Positions 10,179-20,280 of a DNA stretch of 64,000 nucleotides are shown piece after piece. This stretch comes from Colletes latitarsis (lineage: Eukaryota > Arthropoda > Insecta > Hymenoptera > Colletidae). The translations under genes were made by a program, and so were the position numbers. Each line of letters opens with the position of its first letter. The first letter of the stretch is position 1. The notes below the pieces were generated by a model. The model saw only the letters and a list, made by a program, of their open reading frames with translations. It was not told the DNA's origin and ran no database searches. The stretch is from assembly GCF_051014445.1 (NCBI RefSeq), contig NC_135146.1, positions 2,170,001 through 2,234,000 on the forward strand. Direction: 5' to 3'.

Positions 10179-13100
10179 CCGCCCCGCCTCCTCCTCCAGG
10201 CCAACCTCAACCACTGCCGCGCGGCACAGGACTTGATGTCCCAAGTCCTCGCGGAGTGGGGGGTTGGCCTGGCGGTCGCCGCCGAGTCGTACCGCGTCCC
10301 TGATCACCCTCATTGGGTGGGCGACGCGGACGGCTTGGTAGCGACGGTATGGGGAGGGGGCGACGGGTCCCCACCGTTCTCCTTGTTGGAGCGCGGTCGG
10401 GGATTCGTCGCCGTGGACTGGGGGGGAGTCGCTGTGGTGGGGTGCTACATTTCGCCCCGTAGCGGTCACGCTGCGTTCGAGCTGTACTTGGCCGAGGTCG
10501 CGGCATGCGTGCAGCGCTACGCGGCCCGGCCGGTGCTGGTCCTGGGGGATTTTAATGCCAAGTCGGTGGCTTGGGGATCCCCTAGGACCTCCGTTCGCGG
10601 CGGGATCCTGGGCGATTGGGCGGCGGGGCTCGACCTCCGGGTATTGAACCGGGGGTCGGAGCACACATGCGTGCGGCGATATGGGGGGTCCATCGTGGAT
10701 GTTGGATTCGCGACCCCCAACGCCGTGCGCATGGTGTCGGGTTGGCACGTGGTCGCGGGGGCAGAGACACTCTCCGATCACCGGTACATCCGGATGGAGG
10801 TCTCTGCCGCCGCGAGTGCATCCCGACACGGCCGCCTGCGTGGCACCCCACCACGCCGCTGGGCGCTTCGGCGCCTGGACAAGGACGCCCTGATGGCAGC
10901 TGCCCTCGCTGCAACTTGGCCGCAGGGAGCGGCCGAGTTGCCGAGCATGGAGGAGGAGGTCGCCCGGCTCGGAGCATTGGTCGCGGGTATTTGCGACGCG
11001 GCGATGCCTCGGGTCGGGCGGGCTTCTCCTCGCCGGGCGGTGTACTGGTGGTCGGACGCGATCGCGGAGTTGCGAGTCGCGACTGTCCGCGCCCGACGCC
11101 AGTACAACCGCGCGCGCCGTCGTCAACGTACAGGCGACGGCGTGGCGCGAGCGAGGGCAGCTGATGACCTGTATGGAGCATACCGCGTGGCGCGGGTTGC
11201 TCTGCAGGTCGCCATCAAACGGGCCAAGACCCAGGCATGGAAGGAGCTCCTCCAGACCCTTGATGACGATCCATGGGGGCGCCCATATAAGGTGGTGCTG
11301 AATAAGCTCCGCCCGTGGGCGCCCCCCGTCACCGAGGGTCTTGACCCCCGGCTGCTGGAGGACGTGGTCAATACACTCTTCCCAATTGGGGAGAGGGGAC
11401 CGCGTCCTCCGGCGGCGGCGGCTGTCCCAGTGGAGTGGACGGCCGAGCTGGGGGTCACGCAGGAGGAGCTGGCAGCGGCCATCAGACGGCTCGGGGTTCG
11501 TAACACGGCCCCGGGTCCGGATGGTGTGCCCGGCCGGGTTTGGGTCTTGACCCAGGGCGTCCTTGGGGCCGACCTCAGGCGGTTGTTCGACCGCTGCCTG
11601 AGGGACGGGCGATTCCCCCCCAGTTGGAAGGTGGCGAGGATGGTCCTCCTCCGGAAGGAGGGTCGGCCCGCGGAGTCTCCCTCCGCATACCGGCCCATTT
11701 GTCTCCTCGACGAGGTGGGCAAGCTCTTCGAGCGTGTGATTGCTGCCCGCCTCGTCGAGCACCTGTCGCGGGGTGATCCCGGACTGGCCGACTGCCAGTT
11801 CGGTTTCCGGGGGGGCCGATCGACTATCGACGCGATAGGTCGTGTGAGGGCCCTCTCGGAGGCGGCCGTCTCCCGGGGAGGGGTGGCATTGGCAGTATCC
11901 TTGGATATTGCCAATGCCTTTAACACCCTCCCCTGGGAAGAGATAAGGAGGGGGCTCGAGTATCATCGAGTCCCCCCTTGTCTCAGGGCGATCGTCGGGG
12001 ATTATCTCCGCGGCAGGTGGATCGAGTATCCGGGCCGGGATGGTGATATGCGGAGGGAGGTGTACTGCGGTGTTCCGCAGGGGTCGGTCCTCGGGCCACT
12101 CCTGTGGAACATCGCGTACGACTCGGTGTTGCGGGCCGGCCTCCCCGACGGCGTCAGCACGGTGTGTTATGCGGATGACACACTGGTGCTGGCCGTCGGG
12201 GCGCACTGGGGGAGGGCCATGCGTCGCGCGGAGCAGGGGTCGCAACGCGTCGTCGACCGGATCAGGGGGATGGGGATGACGGTGGCGGTCCATAAGACCG
12301 AGGTGATTGCGTTTCATTTACCTCGGCAGGATCCGCCACCCCCTCTGATTCGGGTGGGTGGGGCTGACATCGAGGTGAAGCCCCAGATCAGGTATCTGGG
12401 GCTGATCCTCGATAGCCACTGGCGTTTCGAGAAGCATTTCCGCTGCCTGGTCCCCCGGTTGGAAAGGATGGTTGCGGCTCTGGGCCGGATCCTGCCCAAC
12501 CTGGGGGGCCCGGCGGGCCGAGTTCGTCGCCTCTATGTGGCAATGGTCCAGTCGGTGGCCCTATACGGGGCCCCCGTCTGGGCGGACGACCTGGCTGCCT
12601 CCCGGCGCAGCATGACTATGCTGCGTCGGGTGCAGAGGCGCATGGCGCTCAGGGTCGTCCGCGGGTATCGGACCATGTCACGTGAGGCGGCGACGGTTCT
12701 AGCGGGGATGCCGCCCATGGACCTGCTCGCGCGGTCGCACGCGGTGATGTACCGGCACCGCGTCGACCGTCGCGCGGGGGTGGGGGCGGTCCCGGGCGGG
12801 CAGGAACCTGCTTGGGGCAATTTGAAGCGCCAGGCCCGGCAGTCCGTGTTGCTCGCGTGGCAGGAGCGGCTGGCTCTGCCAACCGCGGGGCACCGGACTG
12901 TCGGGGCTGTTCGGCCACTCCTGAAGGAGTGGCTGGACAGAGGCCATGGCAGCCTCACCTACCGGCTGGCACAGGTGTTTTCCGGGCATGGCAGCTTCGG
13001 AAGATACCTGTGCCGGATAGGGAAGGAGCCGACGGCGCGTTGCTGCCACTGCGACGCTGAGCAGGACACGGCGGATCATACCCTGGAGGTATGCCCCGCG

Positions 13101-13358
13101 TGGGAGGGGGAGCGCCGTGTCCTGGTCGGCGTCGTCGGGCGGGATGTCTCGCTGCCGGGCGTGGTGCGCGCCATGCTCGGCAGCGAGGAGAAGTGGAGGG
13201 CCGTGGCCTCCTTCTGCGAGAACGTAATGTTGCAGAAGGAGGCCGCGGGGAGGGAGCGCGAGCTTCAGCGGCGCGCTGAAGCTCACGCTCGTGCGGTGGC
13301 CCGAGGTCGTCGCCCGGTCGCGAGGCGTCGCGGGCGGCCGCCTCGGCGTGGCGGATGA
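10176..13358 (+). CDS. ORF2 polyprotein: APE endonuclease, reverse transcriptase, zinc knuckle
   Basis: 1,060 residues, intact. It would nick the satellite target and reverse-transcribe the element RNA from the nick. Residues 1-208 form an APE-type endonuclease: QANLN at 8-12 (Asn10), catalytic-type Glu37 in AAESY (the family usually has EPY), GDFN at 124-127 and SDH at 200-202. Reverse transcriptase motifs are YRPICLLD near 505-512, the motif A aspartate Asp577 in LDIANAF, GVPQG at 632-636, and YADD at 665-668 (Asp667/668). A C-terminal C-x2-C-x8-H-x4-C knuckle uses Cys956, Cys959, His968 and Cys973. The tail is Arg-rich. This order and the knuckle are typical of R1/TRAS/SART/Waldo elements. 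The start is set by the TAATG overlap with ORF1. Codon use is strongly GC-biased, unlike the satellite. No RNase H motif was recognised. The copy lacks the element's 5' end, so it probably has no promoter of its own. Confidence 0.93.
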   Translation: MPPRLLLQANLNHCRAAQDLMSQVLAEWGVGLAVAAESYRVPDHPHWVGDADGLVATVWGGGDGSPPFSLLERGRGFVAVDWGGVAVVGCYISPRSGHAAFELYLAEVAACVQRYAARPVLVLGDFNAKSVAWGSPRTSVRGGILGDWAAGLDLRVLNRGSEHTCVRRYGGSIVDVGFATPNAVRMVSGWHVVAGAETLSDHRYIRMEVSAAASASRHGRLRGTPPRRWALRRLDKDALMAAALAATWPQGAAELPSMEEEVARLGALVAGICDAAMPRVGRASPRRAVYWWSDAIAELRVATVRARRQYNRARRRQRTGDGVARARAADDLYGAYRVARVALQVAIKRAKTQAWKELLQTLDDDPWGRPYKVVLNKLRPWAPPVTEGLDPRLLEDVVNTLFPIGERGPRPPAAAAVPVEWTAELGVTQEELAAAIRRLGVRNTAPGPDGVPGRVWVLTQGVLGADLRRLFDRCLRDGRFPPSWKVARMVLLRKEGRPAESPSAYRPICLLDEVGKLFERVIAARLVEHLSRGDPGLADCQFGFRGGRSTIDAIGRVRALSEAAVSRGGVALAVSLDIANAFNTLPWEEIRRGLEYHRVPPCLRAIVGDYLRGRWIEYPGRDGDMRREVYCGVPQGSVLGPLLWNIAYDSVLRAGLPDGVSTVCYADDTLVLAVGAHWGRAMRRAEQGSQRVVDRIRGMGMTVAVHKTEVIAFHLPRQDPPPPLIRVGGADIEVKPQIRYLGLILDSHWRFEKHFRCLVPRLERMVAALGRILPNLGGPAGRVRRLYVAMVQSVALYGAPVWADDLAASRRSMTMLRRVQRRMALRVVRGYRTMSREAATVLAGMPPMDLLARSHAVMYRHRVDRRAGVGAVPGGQEPAWGNLKRQARQSVLLAWQERLALPTAGHRTVGAVRPLLKEWLDRGHGSLTYRLAQVFSGHGSFGRYLCRIGKEPTARCCHCDAEQDTADHTLEVCPAWEGERRVLVGVVGRDVSLPGVVRAMLGSEEKWRAVASFCENVMLQKEAAGRERELQRRAEAHARAVARGRRPVARRRGRPPRRGG

Positions 13359-13366
13359 CCTAGGCT

Positions 13367-13397
13367 GGGAGGGGGGTCCTGAGGGGACCCTCCTCCC
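13367..13397 (+). other. 3' UTR stem-loop 1
   Basis: GGGAGGGGGGTCC pairs with GGACCCTCCTCCC (one G-U) around a short loop, starting 8 nt after the ORF2 stop codon. Confidence 0.75.
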
Positions 13398-13412
13398 GCC
13401 AGGCGGCGCCGG

Positions 13413-13457
13413 GTCGGACCGGTTGGGGGTAGAAGTGCCTCCCCCTACCGGTCCGAC
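13413..13457 (+). other. 3' UTR stem-loop 2
   Basis: GTCGGACCGGT (13413-13423) pairs with ACCGGTCCGAC (13447-13457). It extends inward, past a T-T mismatch, by GGGGG/CCCCC. The A/G difference between copies 1 and 3 (13433) is in the loop. Confidence 0.85.
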
Positions 13458-13471
13458 GCAAGGGGAGGCAC

Positions 13472-13513
13472 CCTCGGCGGTCTGGTGCGGCCATGAACGC
13501 CCGGCCGCCGAGG
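13472..13513 (+). other. 3' UTR stem-loop 3
   Basis: CCTCGGCGG (13472-13480) pairs perfectly with CCGCCGAGG (13505-13513). The substitution at 13485 lies in the loop, and the one at 13471 lies just outside the stem. Confidence 0.8.
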
Positions 13514-13531
13514 GATGGAAACGGGGTCGCG

Positions 13532-13561
13532 GGCGGTTGCGAGTTGGGGCTCGCAGCCGCC
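13532..13561 (+). other. 3' UTR stem-loop 4
   Basis: GGCGGTTGCGAG (13532-13543) pairs with CTCGCAGCCGCC (13550-13561), 12 bp with one G-U and a 6-nt loop. Confidence 0.85.
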
Positions 13562-13583
13562 ACCAAACGCGGCCCCGGGACGG

Positions 13584-13620
13584 ATAGCGGCGGGATGGAG
13601 TGGCCCCGTCCCGCCGCTAT
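13584..13620 (+). other. 3' UTR stem-loop 5
   Basis: ATAGCGGCGGGA (13584-13595) pairs perfectly with TCCCGCCGCTAT (13609-13620). The C/A difference between copies (13605) is in the loop. Confidence 0.85.
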
Positions 13621-13637
13621 GAGGCAGTGTGTCTACT

Positions 13638-13658
13638 GGGGGGACCGATTGTCCCCCC
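13638..13658 (+). other. 3' UTR stem-loop 6
   Basis: GGGGGGAC (13638-13645) pairs with GTCCCCCC (13651-13658) around the 5-nt loop CGATT. Confidence 0.8.
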
Positions 13659-13667
13659 GGGGGATGG

Positions 13668-13679
13668 GCGCGAAAGCGC
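13668..13679 (+). other. 3' UTR stem-loop 7 (GAAA tetraloop)
   Basis: GCGC-GAAA-GCGC, a minimal hairpin with a GNRA-type tetraloop. Copy 2 begins at the base equivalent to 13679, the last base of this hairpin. Confidence 0.65.
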
Positions 13680-13680
13680 G

Positions 13681-13742
13681 GGCACGGGGAGGATACCGGA
13701 AGAATGCTTCGAGCGATTCCCGGTATCCTCCCAAAGCGTGCC
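13681..13742 (+). other. 3' UTR stem-loop 8 (longest)
   Basis: Outer arms GGCACG (13681-13686) and CGTGCC (13737-13742), with an inner stem GGAGGATACCGG/CCGGTATCCTCC. There is a bulge of A residues on the 3' side. Its sequence is identical in all three copies. Confidence 0.85.
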
Positions 13743-13775
13743 GAAGGGTCACCGTGGGGTTTTTAGTGGGTAGGT

Positions 13776-13803
13776 CCCGCGCCTGTCGTTGTACGGGCGC
13801 GGG
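13776..13803 (+). other. 3' UTR stem-loop 9
   Basis: CCCGCGCC (13776-13783) pairs perfectly with GGCGCGGG (13796-13803). Identical in all three copies. Confidence 0.8.
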
Positions 13804-13818
13804 GAATCCCACACACCC

Positions 13819-13846
13819 CTCCCACCTCTCCCCAAGGAGGTGGGAG
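13819..13846 (+). other. 3' UTR stem-loop 10 (last before the tail)
   Basis: CTCCCACCTC (13819-13828) pairs perfectly with GAGGTGGGAG (13837-13846). Only 28 nt separate it from the poly(A). Identical in all three copies. Confidence 0.85.
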
Positions 13847-13874
13847 GGAGTCTTTCGAAGATTTTCCCCACGAC

Positions 13875-13898
13875 AAAAAAAAAAAAAAAAAAAAAAAA
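13875..13898 (+). other. Poly(A) tail of copy 1 (A24)
   Basis: 24 A residues after CCCCACGAC, directly followed by the right target-site duplication. Up to three of these As may be target sequence. Confidence 0.95.
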
Positions 13899-13911
13899 GT
13901 ATGAGCCAGAT
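13899..13911 (+). repeat. Target-site duplication, right side of copy 1
   Basis: GTATGAGCCAGAT, identical to 10061-10073. The satellite monomer then resumes in phase with GATGGCAAATACC. Confidence 0.95.
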
Positions 13912-16900
13912 GATGGCAAATACCAGACCTAACCCTGACCTAACCGGTGTTATCCTCTAAAATATAGATTGAATCCATGTTTAACTCACTGTTGCAGTGT
14001 GGTACAACATTACTACGTGATCCAAACCAGAAAACTCCCAGGATCTGGCCAACAAGTATGCGAAAAATCCGAAAGTATGAGCCAGATAATATCAAATACC
14101 AGACCTAACCCTGACCTAACCGGTGTTATCCTCTAAACTATAGATTGAATCCAGGTTTAACTCACTGTTGTAGTGTGGTACAACATTACTACGTGATCCA
14201 AACCAAAAAATGCCCAGGATCTGGCCAACAAGTAGGCGAAAAATGCGAAAGTATGAGCCTGATGATGGCAAATACCACACCTAACCTTGATCTAACCAGT
14301 GTTATCCTCTCAAATATAGATTGAATCCAGGTTTAACTCACTGTTTCAGTGTGGTACCACACTACTACGTGATCCAACCCAGAAAAAGCCCAGCATCTGG
14401 CCATCAAGTATGCGAAGAATGCGAAAGTATGAGCCAGATGATGGCAAATACCAGACCTAACCCTGACCTAACCGGTGTTATCCTCTTTAATATAGATTGA
14501 ATCCAAGTTTAACACACTTTTGCAGTGTGGTACAACATTACTACGTGATCCAACCTAGAAAACACCTAGGATCTGACTAACAATTATGCTAAAAAAGCAA
14601 AAGCATGAGCGTGATGAGGGCAAATCCCAGACCTAAAAGGTGTTATCCTCTAAAGTATTGATCGGATCACGGTTGAACCCGCTGTTTCAGTGTGGTACCA
14701 CAATACTACGTGATCCATACCAGCAAAAGCCCGGGATATGGCCAACATGTATACGAACAATGCGAAAGTATAAGACAGGTGATGGAAGATACCAGACCTA
14801 ACCCTGAACTAACCGGAGTTATCGTAGAAAAGATTGATCGTACCCAGGCTTACCTCACTGTTACAGTGTGGTACCACATTACTACGTGATCCAACCTAGA
14901 AAACGCCCAGGATCAGGCCAACAAGTATGCGAACAATGCGAAAGTATGAGCCAGATGATGGCAAACACCAGACCTAACCTTGACCTAACCGGTGTTATCC
15001 TTTTTAATATAGATTGAATCCAGGTTTAACTCACTGTTTCAGTTTGGTACCACAATACTACGTGATCCAACCTAGAAAACGCCCAGGATCAGGCCAACAA
15101 GTATGCGAAAAATGCGAAAGTATGAGCCAGATAATATCAAATACCAGACCTAACCCTGACCTAACCGGTGTTATCCTCTAAAATATAGATTGAATCCAGG
15201 TTTAACTCACTGTTTCAGTTTGGTAGAACATTACTATGTGATCCAACCTAGAAAACACCTAGGATCTGGCTAACAATTATGCTAAAAAAGCAAAAGCATG
15301 AGCGAGATGAGGGCAAATCCCAGACCTAACCGGTGTTATCCTCTAAAGTATTGATCGGTTCCCGGTTGAACCCGCTGTTTCAGTGTGGTACCACAATACT
15401 ACGTGATCCATACCAGCAAAAGCCCGGGATATGGCCAACATGTATACGAAAAATGCGAAATTATAAGACAGATGATGGAAAATACCAGACCCAACCCTGA
15501 CCTAACCGGTGTTATCGTCTAAAATATTGATCGTACCCAGGCTTACCTCACTGTTACAGTGTGGTACCACATTACTACGTGATCCAACCTAGAAAACGCC
15601 CAGGATCAGGCCAACAAGTATGCGAAAAATGCGAAAGTATGAGCCAGATGATGGCAAATACCAGACCTAACCCAGACCTAACCGGTGTTATCCTCTAAAA
15701 TATAGATTGAATCCAGATTTAACTCACTGTTGCAGTGTGGTACAACATTACTACGTGATCCAAACCAGAAAACGCCCAGGATATGGCCCACAAGTATGCG
15801 AAAAATGCGAAAGTATGAGCCAGATAATATCAAATACCAGACCTAACCCTGACCTAACCGGTGTTATTCTCTAAAATATAGATTGAATCCAAGTTTAACT
15901 CACTGTTGCAGTGTGGTACAACATTACTACGTGATCCAACCTAGAAAACACCCAGGATCTGGCCAACAAGTAGGCGAAAACTGCGAAAGTATGAGCCAGA
16001 TGATGGCAAATACCAGACCTAATCTTGACCTAGCCGGTGTTATCCTATTAATATAGATTGAATCCAGGTTTAACTCACTGTTTCAGTGAGGTACCTCATT
16101 GCTACGTGATCTAAACCAGAAAACGCCCAGGGTCTGGCCAACAAGTATGCGAAAAATGAGAAAGTATGAGCCAGATGATGGCAAATACCAGACCTAACCC
16201 TGACCTAACCGGTGTTATCCTCTTTAATATAGATTGAATCCAGGTTTAACTCACTGTTTCAGTTTGGTACAACATTACTACGTGCTCCAAACCAGAAAAC
16301 GCCCAGGATCTGGCCAACAAGAATGCGAAAAATGCGAAAGTATGAGCCAGATAATATCAAATACCAGACCTAACCCTGACCTAACCGGTGTTATCCTCTA
16401 AAATATAGATTGAATCCAAGTTTAACTCACTGTTGCAGTGTGGTACAACATTACTACGTGATCCAACCCAGAAAAAGCCCAGCATTTGGCTAACAATTAT
16501 GCTAAAAAAGCAAAAGCATGAGCGAGATGAGGGCAAATCCCAGACCTAAAAGGTGTTATCCTCTAAAGTATTGATCGGATCACGGTTGAACCCGCTGTTT
16601 CAGTGTGGTACCACAATACTACGTGATCCATACCAGCAAAAGCCCGGGATATGGCCAACATGTATACGAAAAATGCGAAAGTATAAGACAGATGATGGAA
16701 AATACCAGACCTAACCCTGACCTAACCGGTGTTATCCTCTAAAATATAGATTGAATCCAGGTTTAACTCACTGTTGCAGTGTGGTACCACATTGCTACGT
16801 GATCCAAACCAGAAATCGCCCAGGATCTAGCCAACAAGTATGCGAAAAATGCGAAAGTATGAGCCAGATAATATCAAATACCAGACCTAACCCTGACCTA

Positions 16901-17197
16901 ACCGGTGTTATCCTCTAAAATATAGATTGAATCCAAGTTTAACTCACTGTTGCAGTGTGGTAGAACATTACTACGTGATCCAACCTAGAAAACACCTAGG
17001 ATCTGGCTAACAATTATGCTAAAAAAGCAAAAGCATGAGCGAGATGAGGGCAAATCCCAGACCTAACCGGTGTTATCCTCTAAAGTATTGATCGGATCCC
17101 GGTTGAACCCGCTGTTTCAGTGTGGTACCACAATACTACGTGATCCATACCAGCAAAAGCCCGGGATATGGACAACATGTATACGAAAAATGCGAAA

Positions 17198-17210
17198 GTA
17201 TAAGACAGGT
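17198..17210 (+). repeat. Target-site duplication, left side of copy 2
   Basis: GTATAAGACAGGT, ending at monomer base 135 (monomer start 17076). Repeated at 17430-17442. It differs from the copy 1 and 3 target at four positions because it lies in a different monomer class. Confidence 0.95.
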
Positions 17211-17429
17211 CGGGCACGGGGAGGATACCGGAAGAATGCTTCGAGCGATTCCCGGTATCCTCCCAAAGCGTGCCGAAGGGTCACCGTGGGGTTTTTAGTG
17301 GGTAGGTCCCGCGCCTGTCGTTGTACGGGCGCGGGGAATCCCACACACCCCTCCCACCTCTCCCCAAGGAGGTGGGAGGGAGTCTTTCGAAGATTTTCCC
17401 CACGACAAAAAAAAAAAAAAAAAAAAAAA
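17211..17429 (+). mobile_element. Retrotransposon copy 2, 3'-end fragment
   Basis: 219 bp: 196 nt matching 13679-13874 of copy 1 without a difference that I see, plus A23 (17407-17429), between 13-bp target-site duplications. It holds only stem-loops 8-10 and no coding sequence. Its own target-site duplication shows it is an independent, severely 5'-truncated insertion and not a deletion remnant. Confidence 0.95.
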
Positions 17430-17442
17430 GTATAAGACAGGT
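17430..17442 (+). repeat. Target-site duplication, right side of copy 2
   Basis: GTATAAGACAGGT, identical to 17198-17210; the satellite resumes with GATGGAAAATACC. Confidence 0.95.
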
Positions 17443-20280
17443 GATGGAAAATACCAGACGTAACCCTGACCTAACCGGTGTTATCCTCTAAAATATAGAT
17501 TGAATCCAGGTTTAGCTCACTGTTTCAGTGTGGTACCACATTGCTACGTGATCCAAACCAGAAAACGCCCAGGATCTGGCCAACAAGTATGCGAAAAATG
17601 CGAAAGAATGAGCCAGATGATGGCAAATACCAGACCTAACCCTGACCTAACCGGTGTTATCGTCTAAAATATTGATCGTTCCAGGCTTACCTCACTGTTA
17701 CAGTGTGGTACCACATTGCTACGTGATCCAACCTAGAAAACACCCAGGATCAGGCCAACAAGTATGCGAAAAATGCGAAAGTATGAGCCAGATGATGGCA
17801 AATACCAGACCTAATCTTGACCTAGCCGGTGTTATCCTCTTTAATATAGATTGAATCCAGGTTTAACTCACTGTTTCAATTTGGTACCACATTACTACAT
17901 GATCCAACCTTGAAAACGCCCAGGATCAGGCCAACGAGTATGCGAAAAATGCGAAAGTATGAGCCAAATGATGGCAAATACCAGACCTAACCCTGACCTA
18001 ACCGGTGTTATCCTCTAAAATATAGATTGAATCCAGATTTAACTCACTGTTGCAGTGTGGTACAGCATTACTACGTGATCCAAACCAGAAAACGCCCAGG
18101 ATATGGCCAACAAGTATGCGAAAAATGCGAAAGTATGAGGCAGATAATATCAAATAGCAGACCTAACCCTGACCTAACCGGTGTTATTCTCTAAAATATA
18201 GATTGAATCCAAGTTTAACTCACTGTTGCAGTGTGGTACAACATTAGTACGTGATCCAACCTAGAAAACACCCAGGATCTGGCCAACAAGTAGGCGAAAA
18301 CTGCGAAAGTATGAGCCAGATGATGGCAAACACCAGACCTAACCTTGACCCAACCGGTGTTATCCTCTTTAATATAGATTGAATCCAGGTTTAACTCTCT
18401 GTTACAGTGTGGTACCACATTACTACGTGATCCAACCTAGAAAACGCCCAGGATCAGGCCAACAAGTATGCGAAAAATGCGAAAGTATGAGCCAGTTGAT
18501 GGCAAACACCAGACCTAACCTTGACCTAACCGGTGTTATCCTTTTTAATATAGATTGAATCCAGGTTTAACTCACTGTTTCAGTTTGGTACCACAATACT
18601 ACGTGATCCAACCTAGAAAACGCCCAGGATCAGGCCAACAAGTATGCGAAAAATGCGAAAGTATGAGCCAGATAATATCAAATACCAGACCTAACCCTGA
18701 CCTAACCGGTGTTATCCTCTAAAATATAGATTGAATCCAAGTTTAACTCACTGTTACAGTGTGGTAGAACATTACTACGTGATCCAACCTAGAAAACACC
18801 TAGGATCTGGCTAACAATTATGCTAAAAAAGCAAAAGCATGAGCGAGATGAGAGCAAATCCCAGACCTAACCGGTGTTATCCTCTAAAGTATTGATCGGA
18901 TCCCGGTTGAACCGGCTGTTTCACTGTGGTACCACAATACTACGTGATCCATACCAGCAAAAGCCCGGGATATGGACAACATGTGTACGAAAAATGCGAA
19001 AGTATAAGACAGATGATGGAAAATACCAGACCTAACCCTGACCTAACCGGTGTTATTCTCTAAAATATAGATTGAATCCAAGTTTAACTCACTGTTGGAG
19101 TGTGGTACAACATTACTACGTGATCCAACCTAGAAAACACCCAGGATCTGGCCAACAAGTAGGCGAAAAATGCGAAAGTATGAGCCAGATGATGGCAAAT
19201 ACCAGACCTAATCTTGACCTAGCCGGTGTTATCCTCTTTAATATAGATTGAATCCAGGTTTAACTCACTGTTTCAATTTGGTACCACATTACTACGTGAT
19301 CCAACCTAGAAAACGCCCGGGATCTGGCCAACAAGTAGGCGAAAAATGCGAAAGTATGAGCCGGTTTATGGCAAACACCAGACCTAAGCCTGACCTAACC
19401 GGTGTTATCCTCTAAAATATAGATAGAATCCAGGTTTAACTCACTGTTTCAGTGTGGTACCACATTACTACGTGATCCAACCTAGAAAACGCCCAGGATC
19501 TGGCCAACAAGTATGCGAAAAATGCGAAAGTATGAGCCAGATGATGGCAAACACCAGACCTAACCTTGACCTAACCGGTGTCATCCTCTTTAATATAGAT
19601 TGAATCCAGGTTTAACTCACTGTTTCAGTGTGGTACCACATTACTACGTGATCCATCCCAGAAGAAGCCCAGCATTTGGCTAACAATTATGCTAAAAAAG
19701 CAAAAGCATGAGCGAGATGAGGGCAAATCCCAGACCTAACCGGTGTTATCCTCTAAAGTATTGATCGGATGCCGGTTGAACCCGCTGTTTCAGTGTGGTA
19801 CCACAATACTACGTGATCCATACCAGCAAAAGCCCGGGATATGGCCAACATGTATACGAAAAATGCGAAATTATAAGACAGATGATGGAAAATACCAGAC
19901 CCAACCCTGACCTAACCGGTGTTATCGTCTAAAATATTGATCGTACCCAGGCTTACCTCACTGTTACAGTGTGGTACCACCTTACTACGTGATCCAACCT
20001 AGAAAACGCCCAGGATCAGCCCAACAAGTATGCGAAAAATGCGAAAGTATGAGCCAGATGATGGCAAATACCAGACCTAACCCTGACCTAACCGGTGTTA
20101 TCCTCTAAAATATAGATTGAGTCCAGATTTAACTCACTGTTGCAGTGTGGTACAGCAATACTACGTGATCCAAACCAGAAAACGCCCAGGATATGGCCAA
20201 CAAGTATGCGAAAAATGCGAAAGTATGAGGCAGATAATATCAAATACCAGACCTAACCCTGACCTAACCGGTGTTATTCT

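Larger units (their letters stand above)
13359..13874 (+). other. Structured 3' UTR of copy 1
   Basis: 516 nt between the ORF2 stop and the poly(A). It resolves almost wholly into consecutive inverted repeats (listed separately). The distal part is all that copy 2 keeps. In TRAS/SART/R1-type elements the reverse transcriptase recognises its own RNA through the 3' UTR, so this region is the likely retrotransposition recognition signal (inference). It is identical to copy 3 except for seven substitutions, all outside paired arms. Confidence 0.85.
10074..13898 (+). mobile_element. R1-clade-like non-LTR retrotransposon, copy 1 (5'-truncated)
   Basis: A GC-rich 3,825-bp insertion interrupting the satellite. 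In order it holds the end of ORF1 (10075-10176), a complete ORF2 (10176-13358), a 516-nt structured 3' UTR (13359-13874) and A24 (13875-13898), between 13-bp target-site duplications. There are no terminal repeats or inverted repeats, and the poly(A) plus target-site duplication is the signature of target-primed reverse transcription. The 5' end opens directly within ORF1, so most of ORF1 and the 5' UTR are missing; a full element should be longer. The domain order places it in or near the R1 clade. Copy 3 shares 3,074 nt with it without any indel outside the tail. Confidence 0.95.
13899..17210 (+). repeat. Satellite array, block 2
   Basis: About 3.3 kb of the same satellite and orientation, monomers of 176 and 165 bp. 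Its end (about 16750-17210) is near-identical to 23779-24239 at an offset of 7,029 bp, which identifies the empty-site relative of copy 2. No gene is seen. Confidence 0.96.

Noticed and set aside
11123..11926. 267-codon antisense frame, repeated at 59403-60206
   Set aside because: Another GC-driven shadow of ORF2. Its conservation between copies follows from the sense gene.
10173..12317. 714-codon antisense open frame across copy 1, with a 530-codon counterpart at 59005-60597
   Set aside because: It lies wholly opposite ORF2, has Pro/Arg/His-rich low-complexity composition and no recognisable domain. High GC makes stop codons rare on the opposite strand. The copy 3 version merely runs into satellite sequence.
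10074..13898. LTR retrotransposon or DNA transposon
   Set aside because: No terminal direct or inverted repeats; the poly(A) tail, endonuclease-RT order and variable 5' truncation are those of a non-LTR element.
17211..17429. Copy 2 as a SINE or a separate short element
   Set aside because: It matches the last 196 nt of the long copies base for base and has no extra head sequence or RNA polymerase III box, so simple 5' truncation is enough.
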